Origin: Nyssa sinensis
Taxonomy: Eukaryota > Streptophyta > Magnoliopsida > Cornales > Nyssaceae
Direction: 5' to 3'
Assembly (NCBI GenBank): GCA_008638375.1
Contig: VIRR01000535.1
Span: 1-64,000 of the forward strand
Length of the DNA: 64,000 nucleotides
This document shows positions 1 through 13,402 of this stretch, in pieces. The first letter of the stretch is position 1, and each line of letters starts with the position of its first letter. Made by a program: the position numbers and the translations under genes. The notes under the pieces are model-generated. The model was not told the origin of the DNA, made no database searches, and was given only the letters and a program-made list of their open reading frames with translations.

Positions 1-1052
1 TTCCACCCTCCGGGCTGCCGCCGCTTCAACCTCCTTGAACTCTTGCTTCAATGTCTCCAGGCGTTGCATATGCTTGTTCCTTTGATTAACCATGAGGTCC
101 AGGCCCTTCATTGCATCATTGTATTTCCCATCAAGGGATTCACATTTTGCCTCTAAGGAACGAACGGTAGCTTGGGAAACCTCGAGCTTAGCACGAACAG
201 CCTCCAGCTCGGCCTGAAGACGAGTGACCCTTTCAGTGTCTTCAAAGTTGTCCAGGATGGCGGCCACCGCCTGAGCAGCCTACAAACGATAACAGAAGAG
301 TTAGTAGAAATAATAACAAGTAAACAACGATGAAAAATATTTCTACAAAAACACTTACCCTTGCGTAGCCCATGATAAAATCAATGGCCATTTGTTGCCG
401 GCTCATACCTCGGAAGGACGCAGACCATGATGCCTCGAAGGCATGTTTCACGGCTTCTGCCCCCGAAAAAAAGCTAGCAACGGCTAAGGGAGCGGTGCTC
501 GGCCTTTCCGTATCTCGATGCACCGGACCGGCCCCTAGAGGTGGAGGCGGGATAGTTTCTTGAAGTACAGATGGAGGCACTACAGTCTGCATAACTGGAG
601 TCACCTCGGCAGGTTCAACTTGAGCAAATCGGGATGCCTCGACTTTTGCCCTCCTCTTCTTCTGTGGTGGGGGAGCGACAGTAGAAGAATACGGGCCCTC
701 AGCCTTCTTCTTTGTGCTCGGGATATAGCCGGACAACACTGACTTCTTCAAGGCTTTAGCCCTGCTTTTCACCAGGTTGGCCTCCATTAAATTTTGGGGG
801 GAGAGAATCTTGTCGTGAGGTTTGTCGGGGGGGTGCAGAAGTCTCCTGTACTTCTCCTGGAGTTCGGGAGTGAAGATTGGCCTCTTCTAAGCTTTCTTGT
901 CTGCAAAACAACACGAAAAACAGAGGGATACAATGAGTTAGTCGAAGAAAGAAAAGAAAGAATGGAAAAAAGTAACCGCTACAGGTTTGAGGTCTCACCC
1001 TTGAAGCTGGTATGCTGAGGGAAGAGACTCAACCGGTCCTCGAAGTCTTCAT
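1..1052 (-). pseudogene. T1 antisense ORF (aORF), C-terminal part, split by L1
   Basis: Hand translation on the minus strand continues the 12351-13037 piece across the L1 insertion. The end of exon 1 (1052-999) is followed by a GTGAGA donor; exon 2 runs about 900-359 (acceptor TTTTGCAG, donor GTAAGT), and exon 3 about 279 to below 1 (acceptor TTTGTAG). Exon 2 reads ..KYRRLLHPP.. then NLMEANLVKSRAK and a basic, proline-rich linker (APPPQKKRRAKVE). Exon 3 is a charged heptad-like stretch (TRVTRLQAELEAVRAKLEV-like), a likely coiled coil. The T2 aORF at 21338-23223 has the same exons and order. Early exon 2 contains a TAG (KKA*KRPIF). Function is unknown; Tat aORF proteins are often matched to the putative gypsy-type transposon family. 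Confidence 0.7.
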
Positions 1053-4000
1053 TGTAAAGATTCGAAAATTTGGAATAGAAAATTTTTTTTTTTTTTCTTT
1101 GAACGCTATGTGAATGTCCTTAATTTCTAATTAATTTAATTTTGAAAAAATAATAATAATAATAATAATGAAAATGACATAAGACGCGAACGGACACCCA
1201 GAGACGTCAAAACAAATAATACTGATATTGAGCTGGCTTTATACCAACTTTATTTACATTCAAAATTAATATATGAAAAATAAAATAAAATAAAAATAAA
1301 ATATGTGTAATAGTATACATGAATAAAAATATAAAGTATGGTATAATATATATATATATGGGTGTGTGGTGGAAAATGAATAAAAGAGAAAAGAAGAAAA
1401 GAAGAGGGGCGGTGAACTGGTCGCGTGAAGAACAGGGGAAGAAGAAAAGAAAAGAGAGAAAAAGAGAGAAGGGAAAAAGAGGCTGGAAGAGAGAATGGGC
1501 CGATGCTCTCTCTCTCTCCCGCGAACACCTCCGTCCCCAGATCTGCGACCACCGTGGTTCCGGCCCCCCCCGCTACCCACGAACACACCGCCTCACATCA
1601 TCAAATCGTCATTTCTCCAACGAATACTACCCATCGCACCACCAACAGACCCATCAGTTTTACACCATAGACACCACCAATAGACCAGATCTGAGGCTAC
1701 AAGCCTGAGCCGCACCGTCGAATGCTAGATCAATGGCCGAATGCCAACCAGGCGACTGTCGTTCCGATCAGATCGGCGAAACCATCTCTACGATACCGAC
1801 GACACAGCCCAGATCCTGTCAAATTTCTTTTGAAACAATTGATCGAAACCAAGAACAACCCGAGTCTTATTCTTTTAAAATTTCAGATTCTTGTAATGGA
1901 TGGGGTTGTCTCAGTATTATGCCGCTTGCTGCAAAGTCATTCTCGGGTTTAGTTTTGATCGAAACATGAACGATTACAGGTTGTTAGGAGTTGAAGAATG
2001 GGCCGGGTTGGAATCGATTGGGTACCACGAGATTGGTGAAGGCAGTGGTAGCGGCAGATGATGTATTTGTTAGAAGCAGTTTTTCTGCACAGGGAATCTC
2101 GCCGCAGGGGGGGGGATTTACAGATATATATATATATATATATACACATTTGGTTGTGTTGGTTTAGCGGTGCGGTGGGGGAGGATTCTATCGTAAGGGT
2201 TTGATAGCAGCAGCGTGTTGGTGTTGTGGTTGTGTGTGGATGTTGCGGGTGAAGCGGTGCAGGGGAGACGGAAGTGCAGTGAACTGGAGTGTTTCGCGTA
2301 GGGCATTTGGGTGTATTGACTGTTGAATAATTGGGGGGGGATCACATTGAATTGATGGAAATTGGGGACAATTTGCTAACTTTTGGGTCAGGTATGATGA
2401 GGGAGAGAAAGCAGCCGCAACAGCAGTGCTCCAACATCAGAGAGTGAGGCGGCCGTGGCGGTGCAATAGCAGTGCCAGTTTGGTTGATGTGCGGCTGTTA
2501 TGGACATTAAGGGTCAACTGCCCAAGTTTTGATGGTCTTTGTTGGGGACGCAGTTGGTGGTGTTGTGAATAATTGGAAGGAAATTAGCTGAGATGGCGGG
2601 AGAAAGGAATTGGCAGCAAGGTGTTGGTGAATCCTCTTTGGAGTTGGTTTAATAATGATGCTGCAGCTGTTGTAGAAATGTTTGATGATGTTTCATAGAA
2701 GATCACTATAATCTTGAAGGCTTTGGGCATGGATTTCTATTTGGTGATAATACTTGGATTTTCTCAGGAGTTCAGGACCTACTGGTTTTGAGAGAAATCA
2801 AAGAGAGGAGACTCTGTTAGTGCATTCAGATGAGGTAGGAACTCCAGAAGCATACGGCAAGACGTGCCATCCATTTCTTTGTGTCGTGTTCATCCATTGA
2901 TAAAGAGAAATGGGTGCTTCGGTCAGTTTAGGTGTTGGGTAGCATCAGATATGGGCCATTCAATTTTACAAGTAGGATTGCCTTAGCAGTGGATAACATC
3001 AGGTAGATTGGGGAACTCAGGAATTAGTAAGGCTGCATTGAATCTGATTGTTGGCAAGGGGTAGAGCAAGTGAGGAACTACTTAGATATTTTGCAAGGAG
3101 GTTCAGTTTGCCACAGAGTTTCCGTAACACATGGGTTCTTGAAAGTGGTTGTAGTATTTCAGCGGCGATAATTGGGTATTAGGTCTCTTGTTCAGGTGGA
3201 GATGGCTCACTCAATCTCAAGCAGAGAAGTTATTGTCCGTTCATCTAGAGAGTTGACTGAGCCTGGAACTTTATTCAAAAACTTAATGGCCATCCTTCAG
3301 GATGTTATCTGTTATGATGGCACGGTGAGGAATGTACGTAGTACTTCGATTATCCAATTTAAGTATGGGGCCAAGGCTGAAGAAGCTGATGAAACTGGAT
3401 TTAAAACGGTTGGCCGACTCGATCAACCTGCGGGTGTGTTTTCTTCAACTGCTGAACCTTGGACTGGAGAGCAACCTCAAACTCGGGATGCACGAGGGTT
3501 TGGTTCACGCTTGACTGCAAATTCTCCAAAGATTGGCTGAGTGGAGATAAGCATAAGCTTGACATGATTCCATTGGAGGACTAAGTTACCTAAGGGTTGT
3601 TTGGATTGCATAGTGGACACCGCTTAGTAGGGTTGTGACCAACCCTATCAGGTATGATATTTTACTAATGTGAGAAATGAGATTAAGCTTAGGAGTATTT
3701 GATAAGATGATTGAATGTTCTCTATGCGTAATTGCTATTAGGAAACCACTTAGAATTTGATTGTTTATATGCTTACGTGTTCTTTATGAATCTGTGGGTG
3801 TTATGAATTACTTCTTGAGTTGTCATCAAATGTGATTTATGTTTTAGAAGGATCGCTGATATTGCGACATGTAGAATTGTATAAGTGTTGGGATTGATCG
3901 AGCATGACACGTAGATTTATGGGTGAAATCTTGTAATTTAAATGCTATTGTTAATCTTAAATGTGATGCATTATTTAAAGCATGTTGCATATGCTTATGA

Positions 4001-4919
4001 AAGAGATGTTTCATTTGAACTGTATCATTGCACGACGAAATCATGGCATATTGGCATCGTGTGATTTCTTGAAAGCATGGTGTGGGTCAGCACGAGGTGC
4101 TGGTGCATTATGAGGGTGCAGATCCTGTGGTGAAAAACCCAAAATCGGCCAATAGGTACTCGCCTGCCTGACGGATTCCGGACCGTGAAGCGAGACATAC
4201 AAGGTACTCATGCCGACGGGGAAGGACCGTATCATGAGACATGGGTGGGCATAGAGTTGCATGGGTGTGTCACGCATACTGCCGATATACTGTGTATTGT
4301 TCATATACTGTCATCATGACATCGAATGCCATATAGAAATAACTGTACACTTGCACATGCCACGATCTTAGTTTTGTTTCTTGCATTAGCATTATATCAT
4401 ACCAGCATGTTGTCGCTGACCCATTCGTGGGCACAGGTTTCAGATAAAGCTCCTGGTACGCGGGACTTGATGAAATCTTGGAGAAAGGAGAGGAAATGAA
4501 TTTGGAAGAGTATTTGGGCCCTTGGGGCGTATTTATATATTATAAAAGATTGGTGTGTTTCTGAAAAGAATGGAAATGACATTGTATATCGTAATAAATA
4601 ATGAATTTGTGATCTTTTAGTTTAAGTGTAGGAGTAGACGTGATGGATTGTATAAGTAGGGATGTATATTTAACTTTGATAGAGTTGTGGCCATCGAGTG
4701 AGGATGGATTGTGACTGTTGTATATATATATGTTGTATTGTGTTTATCAGGGGGAAAAGGTTCGAAAAACAAAGGAGGTGCTGCCGAAATTTTTAGAAAA
4801 TTAAAGAACTCTATTTAATTTGTCATAAATTCAGAAGTCTGTTTAATTATCTTTTATTTTATTTACTTTCTGCTCGTCAGTCGCACCTCGGGTTTCGGTC
4901 AGAAATTCGGGGCGTGACA
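1053..4919 (+). repeat. L1 5' LTR (3,867 bp)
   Basis: Begins TGTAAAGATTCG and ends CGGGGCGTGACA. It matches 8488-12350 apart from length differences in homopolymers and AT microsatellites: the A run near 1300, the (TA)n near 1350, the G run near 2107 and the (AT)n near 2125. These four differences add up to the 4-bp length gap. It holds a polypyrimidine-rich stretch near 1507-1570 and G+T-rich, C-poor DNA from about 2100. Short open frames inside (for example 3172-3540) are also found in the other LTR and match no family I recognise, so I do not call them genes. Confidence 0.93.
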
Positions 4920-4922
4920 ACG

Positions 4923-4934
4923 TGGTATCAGAGC
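4923..4934 (+). other. L1 primer binding site (tRNA-iMet type)
   Basis: TGGTATCAGAGC starts 3 bases after the end of the 5' LTR. It is the standard complement to the 3' end of initiator tRNA-Met used by many plant LTR elements. Confidence 0.9.
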
Positions 4935-5990
4935 ATAGGTTCGAATACCTAGAGACCGTGGGGTGTTGTTGAACACAATGGGATTATGACGTATGGTTAG
5001 GAGTTTGTATAAACCTTGTATAATGTGTGGACTTTGACAGTTAAGTATTAGAGTCAAATTTGGGAATACTTGGCAATAATAGGTGTTGTTGAACACCATG
5101 GGACCTTTAAGGAGAACATTTGACTTAGTGTAAGCTATCGGTGATTTGTGGCGGGATTTGAGTGTTATGTGGTTATTTTATTGGGTGCATGACTTGTTAC
5201 GATTAGGTGTTAGCTGATGATATACTATGATGTGTGATTACGTGAGTTGATGCAGTGTGGTGTATGATATGGACGATATGTATATTGGTATGACCGTGTC
5301 TGATAACATGATGGGTGATCTAATGTTTAGAACATGAGGAGAAGTTCAGACCTTAAGTTATTTGGGTTAGTTTGGGTGGTAGGTTTTATATGCACGTGTT
5401 ACCTTGGTATGCAATATACTGGATTTCCCGATTGACTGAGAGTACGCAATGGCTTGATATAATAGTTGACTAAGGTTAGAAACACATGTCTATGTGGTAG
5501 ACCGTATATTTTATGGGATAGGCCTTATGCCTAGTTGTTTGAGGTATGGGTTGTACACTTAGTTATTTATACGGTAGGCGGTATGCCTAGTTAATTATGG
5601 GATAGACTGTAGACCTAGTTATTTATTTGGTTGGTTGTGTTATTATATATATGTATAGGTATGCTAGGTTAGTACCCGATATTCATGGATTATAGTACTA
5701 TGACTATGATATTTATACAGACTGGATTGGTCTCAGGTCTTGCGTTACAGTTGATGGATGGCGCCCCATCAGTCAGTAACAAAAGGAGTTGTGATCCATG
5801 AAGGGTTATCACCTAGTTATATAAGTAAGAAATAATGAAAGAATTATAAAAGCCTTAATTAAACACATGCCAATGAAGTAGAGAACCATAAATGAAAAGA
5901 CACGTAAGACCTTAAAATGCTAAAATAAGAATTTAAACTTATGAGGATTCTTGTGTATAGACTGGACAGTAGATAATCAGAGTGTGGTAC

Positions 5991-6022
<32 letters not shown>

Positions 6023-8474
6023 TAAAGGTGTCCTTGTGGTAAACTCTTTTGTGGAAAGATGCATTATCTTTAGATGGCAATTGCTTAGAGTTGAGTATTG
6101 ATAGGTTAGTTGAACACTAACATGACTTGAGGATGTGAATATTGCGTTGTTTACATAAATTTTGTCCTTACGAAAGGCTATGTGAGAACCCGGTGTTAAT
6201 TGTTTGCGTGTAACCAACGGGTGGGGATGATTGACTTAAGTTATATAAGTGTCGATTAAACGAGTATGTCCGTAAGATGTGTTAGATTCTCGGGCGATAA
6301 TTGATGATCTTTTGTCTAAAGGAGAGTTGTATAAAGACGAATGATTTGACAAGAATGTTATTGTGGATAAACTCGGATTACGATGTAATTGTGTTTTGAT
6401 TTCGTGTTAGGGTGAAGATTGAGTTGGGATGCGAAGGTGAGTTTGAGAGTTGGGGGTTTTGATGATTTCCTTATTTAATTGAGATTAGTTATATTGTGGT
6501 GGACTGTGGAGGTAACCTAGTGATGAATGTTATTGTCTTACCTGGTTTTATGAGATGATCGACGCTAGATGCGAAGAGAATAGCGAGCTGATCTAATGAA
6601 CTTATAATGTAGGCCTTGTGAAAAAAAAGTGAGTTGTATGAGTTGGGCCAAATTGAGGGGTCGGTTATGAGCCTAGTTTTAACTTAGTTTATAAGGTTGA
6701 TTCAGAATCATGATTGAATACGGGGTAAGCATTGATTGTTGTTTTGGAGGAAATTGTATATCGAGTTAAAGGTCACGAATGAATCTGATTGGTTTGGATT
6801 AAGTTGTAAATGTTTATGTTGTCTGGATCGGGATAATGAATATTACACTTGGGAGATTTTACTTTATTCAGGGGCTTGCGATGATTGCCTTATTCCACCA
6901 TCGTAGGGTTCACCAGTTGAGATAATGGGATACTGATAAGGATCTGTAGATATTGCTCGGTAGAGATAGCTGGTTACATCTTTTCTTTTGACTTCATCCT
7001 ACTTGACGTGTCTAGTCGTGGTATTACATTGAGGATAGATCAGTTATTTATGTTTGTGGACGAGTATAGACTACTACAGGAGGAGAATGACGGTGTGTAC
7101 TCCTGAGGGAGATGTTCTTCTTTATTTCACAGGGTATCCGTGGATCCTCCTGGGGTGGGCTTCATTACGAGATAGGAGAGGTTAGACCTCGACTTGATTG
7201 GACTGGTTGGGATTACGTGATTGGGTTAAGTACGGTGGTTTTAGTATGTGAAATGTGTGTGACATGTGGTATGCTTGTTTAGTGAGGAGCTGAGACTGGA
7301 TGTTTATATCTACGTAACAGGCTAAGTGAAATTAAAAGGTAGAATTTGAACTCGTTGTCTGTGATATAGGCTGTGAGCCTAGATATCCATAGGGCTGGAT
7401 GTACACCTAATTACCTGTGTGGCAGGTGGTGTGCTTATTTATGTATGTGTATATTCTTGGATGGATTTTATACTTGAGTGCTGATGTGGTAAGCTACGTG
7501 TTAGACACTGAATGTTGTTTGTTTATTCTATTTATATATATACATGTGTTTTGGGTACGTGTGATTAAGGATTGACGTATATTCATAGTTGGAATTAGTG
7601 ACGACTTTCACTGAAAATCCCTATTGTTATGAGACTTTATTTGAGATGTTGACTAGAACAATGATGAGTTGAAACAATCTTAGAAGGAATTGAGATATTC
7701 TTTTTATTTCCTCTAATGTTTTGTCTTCCTCGAACCTTGATATGTTGTTTTAAATTTTGTATTTGGAATGCATAGACTATGTTGCCTTCATTCGAATGTT
7801 TAGTTAACACATATAGGCTAGAAATGAATAGGCTAATTTTATTGATGCATGACACTTAGTCTCGGTTATATATAGACTAGGGTGGACGATGATGACCTTG
7901 TTTTAAGATTATGGTATTGATGTCTTGTGGGTGAATATAGTACTTGAAGGAGATTGGATTATTGAGTTACATTGAGATACGGGCGATGTGTTGATGCCAT
8001 TGTGATAAATCATTAGGTGATTTCGTGACTTAATTCGAAATTTGTCAAATAGTAAGGAACCTTGTGGTGTCCTAATAATCATTGAGGAATTTTCTTTATT
8101 TTTTTGTGTTGAGTTATTGAGATGGGTTGTGATGCCCGGATGGATAGGGAAGATTGGCAGTGATAGGCCAATGTGTTTTGAAGATTTCATTATGTGTTGT
8201 GCCATGTGGAGTGAGTCGTTACGGATGGGATCGGAACCAGACCCTAGCAGGGAGTGTGGAGGCGCGGGCCGAGGGACCCTGCCTGCCTGGAGTGGCTGAG
8301 CCGGAAAGGGGGGAGGGAGAAGGTGATAAGTCGTCTCACATCGCCTGGCTGAGGGAGAGGTGAATGATCCATAGGTAAGGCTGCACGTCTCCATGATACA
8401 ATGCGTTTTGAATTGATCTTTTATTATTTCGTCGAGAAGATACATATTTTTAAATTTCGGGACGAAATTTCTTT

Positions 8475-8487
8475 AAGGAGGGAAGGA
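8475..8487 (+). other. L1 polypurine tract
   Basis: AAGGAGGGAAGGA lies immediately before the TG of the 3' LTR, where plus-strand DNA synthesis is primed. Confidence 0.88.
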
Positions 8488-11400
8488 TGTAAAGATTCGA
8501 AAATTTGGAATAGAAAATTTTTTTTTTTTTTCTTTGAACGCTATGTGAATGTCCTTAATTTCTAATTAATTTAATTTTGAAAAAATAATAATAATAATAA
8601 TAATGAAAATGACATAAGACGCGAACGGACACCCAGAGACGTCAAAACAAATAATACTGATATTGAGCTGGCTTTATACCAACTTTATTTACATTCAAAA
8701 TTAATATATGAAAAATAAAATAAAATAAAAATAAAAATATGTGTAATAGTATACATGAATAAAAATATAAAGTATGGTATAATATATATATATGGGTGTG
8801 TGGTGGAAAATGAATAAAAGAGAAAAGAAGAAAAGAAGAGGGGCGGTGAACTGGTCGCGTGAAGAACAGGGGAAGAAGAAAAGAAAAGAGAGAAAAAGAG
8901 AGAAGGGAAAAAGAGGCTGGAAGAGAGAATGGGCCGATGCTCTCTCTCTCTCCCGCGAACACCTCCGTCCCCAGATCTGCGACCACCGTGGTTCCGGCCC
9001 CCCCCGCTACCCACGAACACACCGCCTCACATCATCAAATCGTCATTTCTCCAACGAATACTACCCATCGCACCACCAACAGACCCATCAGTTTTACACC
9101 ATAGACACCACCAATAGACCAGATCTGAGGCTACAAGCCTGAGCCGCACCGTCGAATGCTAGATCAATGGCCGAATGCCAACCAGGCGACTGTCGTTCCG
9201 ATCAGATCGGCGAAACCATCTCTACGATACCGACGACACAGCCCAGATCCTGTCAAATTTCTTTTGAAACAATTGATCGAAACCAAGAACAACCCGAGTC
9301 TTATTCTTTTAAAATTTCAGATTCTTGTAATGGATGGGGTTGTCTCAGTATTATGCCGCTTGCTGCAAAGTCATTCTCGGGTTTAGTTTTGATCGAAACA
9401 TGAACGATTACAGGTTGTTAGGAGTTGAAGAATGGGCCGGGTTGGAATCGATTGGGTACCACGAGATTGGTGAAGGCAGTGGTAGCGGCAGATGATGTAT
9501 TTGTTAGAAGCAGTTTTTCTGCACAGGGAATCTCGCCGCAGGGGGGGGATTTACAGATATATATATATATATATACACATTTGGTTGTGTTGGTTTAGCG
9601 GTGCGGTGGGGGAGGATTCTATCGTAAGGGTTTGATAGCAGCAGCGTGTTGGTGTTGTGGTTGTGTGTGGATGTTGCGGGTGAAGCGGTGCAGGGGAGAC
9701 GGAAGTGCAGTGAACTGGAGTGTTTCGCGTAGGGCATTTGGGTGTATTGACTGTTGAATAATTGGGGGGGGATCACATTGAATTGATGGAAATTGGGGAC
9801 AATTTGCTAACTTTTGGGTCAGGTATGATGAGGGAGAGAAAGCAGCCGCAACAGCAGTGCTCCAACATCAGAGAGTGAGGCGGCCGTGGCGGTGCAATAG
9901 CAGTGCCAGTTTGGTTGATGTGCGGCTGTTATGGACATTAAGGGTCAACTGCCCAAGTTTTGATGGTCTTTGTTGGGGACGCAGTTGGTGGTGTTGTGAA
10001 TAATTGGAAGGAAATTAGCTGAGATGGCGGGAGAAAGGAATTGGCAGCAAGGTGTTGGTGAATCCTCTTTGGAGTTGGTTTAATAATGATGCTGCAGCTG
10101 TTGTAGAAATGTTTGATGATGTTTCATAGAAGATCACTATAATCTTGAAGGCTTTGGGCATGGATTTCTATTTGGTGATAATACTTGGATTTTCTCAGGA
10201 GTTCAGGACCTACTGGTTTTGAGAGAAATCAAAGAGAGGAGACTCTGTTAGTGCATTCAGATGAGGTAGGAACTCCAGAAGCATACGGCAAGACGTGCCA
10301 TCCATTTCTTTGTGTCGTGTTCATCCATTGATAAAGAGAAATGGGTGCTTCGGTCAGTTTAGGTGTTGGGTAGCATCAGATATGGGCCATTCAATTTTAC
10401 AAGTAGGATTGCCTTAGCAGTGGATAACATCAGGTAGATTGGGGAACTCAGGAATTAGTAAGGCTGCATTGAATCTGATTGTTGGCAAGGGGTAGAGCAA
10501 GTGAGGAACTACTTAGATATTTTGCAAGGAGGTTCAGTTTGCCACAGAGTTTCCGTAACACATGGGTTCTTGAAAGTGGTTGTAGTATTTCAGCGGCGAT
10601 AATTGGGTATTAGGTCTCTTGTTCAGGTGGAGATGGCTCACTCAATCTCAAGCAGAGAAGTTATTGTCCGTTCATCTAGAGAGTTGACTGAGCCTGGAAC
10701 TTTATTCAAAAACTTAATGGCCATCCTTCAGGATGTTATCTGTTATGATGGCACGGTGAGGAATGTACGTAGTACTTCGATTATCCAATTTAAGTATGGG
10801 GCCAAGGCTGAAGAAGCTGATGAAACTGGATTTAAAACGGTTGGCCGACTCGATCAACCTGCGGGTGTGTTTTCTTCAACTGCTGAACCTTGGACTGGAG
10901 AGCAACCTCAAACTCGGGATGCACGAGGGTTTGGTTCACGCTTGACTGCAAATTCTCCAAAGATTGGCTGAGTGGAGATAAGCATAAGCTTGACATGATT
11001 CCATTGGAGGACTAAGTTACCTAAGGGTTGTTTGGATTGCATAGTGGACACCGCTTAGTAGGGTTGTGACCAACCCTATCAGGTATGATATTTTACTAAT
11101 GTGAGAAATGAGATTAAGCTTAGGAGTATTTGATAAGATGATTGAATGTTCTCTATGCGTAATTGCTATTAGGAAACCACTTAGAATTTGATTGTTTATA
11201 TGCTTACGTGTTCTTTATGAATCTGTGGGTGTTATGAATTACTTCTTGAGTTGTCATCAAATGTGATTTATGTTTTAGAAGGATCGCTGATATTGCGACA
11301 TGTAGAATTGTATAAGTGTTGGGATTGATCGAGCATGACACGTAGATTTATGGGTGAAATCTTGTAATTTAAATGCTATTGTTAATCTTAAATGTGATGC

Positions 11401-12350
11401 ATTATTTAAAGCATGTTGCATATGCTTATGAAAGAGATGTTTCATTTGAACTGTATCATTGCACGACGAAATCATGGCATATTGGCATCGTGTGATTTCT
11501 TGAAAGCATGGTGTGGGTCAGCACGAGGTGCTGGTGCATTATGAGGGTGCAGATCCTGTGGTGAAAAACCCAAAATCGGCCAATAGGTACTCGCCTGCCT
11601 GACGGATTCCGGACCGTGAAGCGAGACATACAAGGTACTCATGCCGACGGGGAAGGACCGTATCATGAGACATGGGTGGGCATAGAGTTGCATGGGTGTG
11701 TCACGCATACTGCCGATATACTGTGTATTGTTCATATACTGTCATCATGACATCGAATGCCATATAGAAATAACTGTACACTTGCACATGCCACGATCTT
11801 AGTTTTGTTTCTTGCATTAGCATTATATCATACCAGCATGTTGTCGCTGACCCATTCGTGGGCACAGGTTTCAGATAAAGCTCCTGGTACGCGGGACTTG
11901 ATGAAATCTTGGAGAAAGGAGAGGAAATGAATTTGGAAGAGTATTTGGGCCCTTGGGGCGTATTTATATATTATAAAAGATTGGTGTGTTTCTGAAAAGA
12001 ATGGAAATGACATTGTATATCGTAATAAATAATGAATTTGTGATCTTTTAGTTTAAGTGTAGGAGTAGACGTGATGGATTGTATAAGTAGGGATGTATAT
12101 TTAACTTTGATAGAGTTGTGGCCATCGAGTGAGGATGGATTGTGACTGTTGTATATATATATGTTGTATTGTGTTTATCAGGGGGAAAAGGTTCGAAAAA
12201 CAAAGGAGGTGCTGCCGAAATTTTTAGAAAATTAAAGAACTCTATTTAATTTGTCATAAATTCAGAAGTCTGTTTAATTATCTTTTATTTTATTTACTTT
12301 CTGCTCGTCAGTCGCACCTCGGGTTTCGGTCAGAAATTCGGGGCGTGACA
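8488..12350 (+). repeat. L1 3' LTR (3,863 bp)
   Basis: A direct copy of 1053-4919. In the parts I compared by eye I saw no base substitution, only simple-repeat length changes, which indicates a very recent insertion. It ends GGGGCGTGACA and is followed by the target duplication ttcat. Confidence 0.93.
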
Positions 12351-13037
12351 TTCATGCTCCCAGCCTCATCCGATGAAGAAGTAACACTTCTTCCAAGTCT
12401 TGTTGGAAGTGGGTACCGAGGTTAGGGGCCTGAACTTTTTATCAAAGGACATGTAATAAAGCCCTTCCGACGGGAGGTACTTCATGTCCATGTTACTCCG
12501 AATAAGGTCCAGATCTACCTGGACCCTGTTCTTATGACCTAATACTAAAAAGGCCATAAGTTGCCTCCAACTATTAATATTCAACTCGGTAGGATAGATA
12601 CTGAACCAAGTGAAGAATTCGTTCAGTATGGGGTGTAGAGGAAATTATACGCCTATCTCGAACCACTCGAGATAGGCACAGATCTCCTTACGCTCGATAT
12701 CTGATGGACGGTCAAATTTTTTGGGAACCCTATAGGACACATTCTTTGGGAACCCATGCTGTTTCCTAAGGGTTCTCAACACCGCTTCAGTAATAGCATT
12801 TTTCCCCTCATCTCTTTGGGATTGGTTTGATATGCCAGCCTTCCTATTTCTAGACTCACTACTAGAGTCATTGCTAGACCCACCAGATGAAGAAGCCCTA
12901 TCACTACCCATCTCTGAGTTTTCCCTAACCTCCCTACTGTCGGAATGGATGCCGGAGTCCGACATGACACGAAACAGAAAATGGGGGGAAGTGGGTAAAA
13001 AGAAGAAAGAATAAGAAGAATAAGAAGAGAGAAACAA
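12351..13037 (-). pseudogene. T1 antisense ORF, N-terminal part (Transposase_28-like region)
   Basis: Starts near 13037, or more likely at the in-frame Met at 12965 (MSDSGIHSD). A Ser-rich N-terminus is followed by a conserved domain: FPKNVSYRVP, then ICAYLEWFEIG, a stop, then FPLHPILNEFF, NINSWRQLMAFLVLGHK, LDLIRSNMDMKYLP and KTWKKCYFFIG. The frame is unchanged throughout but has two stops, a TAA after FEIGV and a TGA after FFIG, so it is decayed. The same domain order is in T2 (21338-22060). The domain resembles the putative gypsy-type transposon family found in many plant Tat elements; its biochemical role is not established. Reading continues across L1 at 1052. Confidence 0.72.
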
Positions 13038-13193
13038 TTAAAGTGGGAAAGAAAGGGAAATTACCAGATACTTGAAGGGAAGAGGGTAAGACAGTGGTGA
13101 TCGCACTGAGTTGCCAGAAATCGCACTAAACTACCGAAGATGCTTGGAGGATATATGAAAACTCTAAACAAAAACTAAATGGCTACCCTTGCT

Positions 13194-13202
13194 ATTTAAA
13201 AG
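13194..13202 (-). promoter_or_regulatory. Possible TATA box of the T1 aORF
   Basis: Minus-strand TTTAAATAG lies about 165-240 bases upstream of the aORF start codons and is followed by pyrimidine-rich leader sequence. T2 has a stronger TATATAAAA in the equivalent place (18823). No expression evidence is visible. Confidence 0.4.
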
Positions 13203-13402
13203 AAATAGTAGAGATATCAATTAATGTCTCAAAAATCGAGTGACGGCTGAATAATAATAGCCTCAATTGCCGAAACGATAATGCGCGTGGTGATTATATC
13301 ATGGTGGCTCTTGTCCCCTCGAAATGTGGAACAGTACATTAATTGTTGTACGCGTGACCTTTCAGAAACCTTAGCCTGAGTTTTGTACGTGTGTTTAGAA
13401 TT

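Larger units (their letters stand above)
4920..8487 (+). other. L1 internal region, no recognisable coding
   Basis: The stretch is G/T-rich on the plus strand and poor in C, dense in stop codons, and has an A run of about 26 at 5992-6018. Repeated small motifs occur: gtgttgttgaacac near 4962 and 5081, and a module containing cctagttatttat near 5520-5630. I found no gag zinc knuckle, DTG protease, RT or integrase motif on either strand. It ends in cgggacgaaatttctttaag, typical of sequence just before the polypurine tract of plant chromoviruses. Confidence 0.75.
1053..12350 (+). mobile_element. L1: complete giant-LTR, non-coding (LARD-like) retrotransposon
   Basis: Two LTRs (1053-4919 and 8488-12350) both begin TGTAAAGATTCG and end GGGGCGTGACA. 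Perfect 5-bp target duplications ttcat flank them (1048-1052 and 12351-12355). The internal region is 3,568 bp, with a tRNA-iMet primer site at its start and a polypurine tract at its end, but no gag, protease, RT or integrase could be recognised in any frame. It must therefore have been mobilised by proteins supplied in trans. The TGTA..GACA ends and the gggacgaaattt motif before the polypurine tract resemble Tekay/Del-like chromoviruses; that lineage call is inference. Removing L1 and one ttcat restores continuity of the T1 aORF. Confidence 0.93.

Noticed and set aside
1250..1970. Several overlapping open frames (60-130 codons) in the L1 LTR, repeated at 8642-9403
   Set aside because: Both copies are open only because the LTRs are nearly identical. 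The peptides are low-complexity or unrecognised and overlap each other on both strands.
3172..3540. 122-codon frame in each L1 LTR (also at 10603-10971)
   Set aside because: No homology recognised, no neighbouring signals, and it lies inside an LTR. Identity of the copies reflects recent insertion, not selection.
5992..6018. Poly-A run as a retroposed cDNA tail
   Set aside because: No coding sequence or target duplication around it; a simple homopolymer inside L1.
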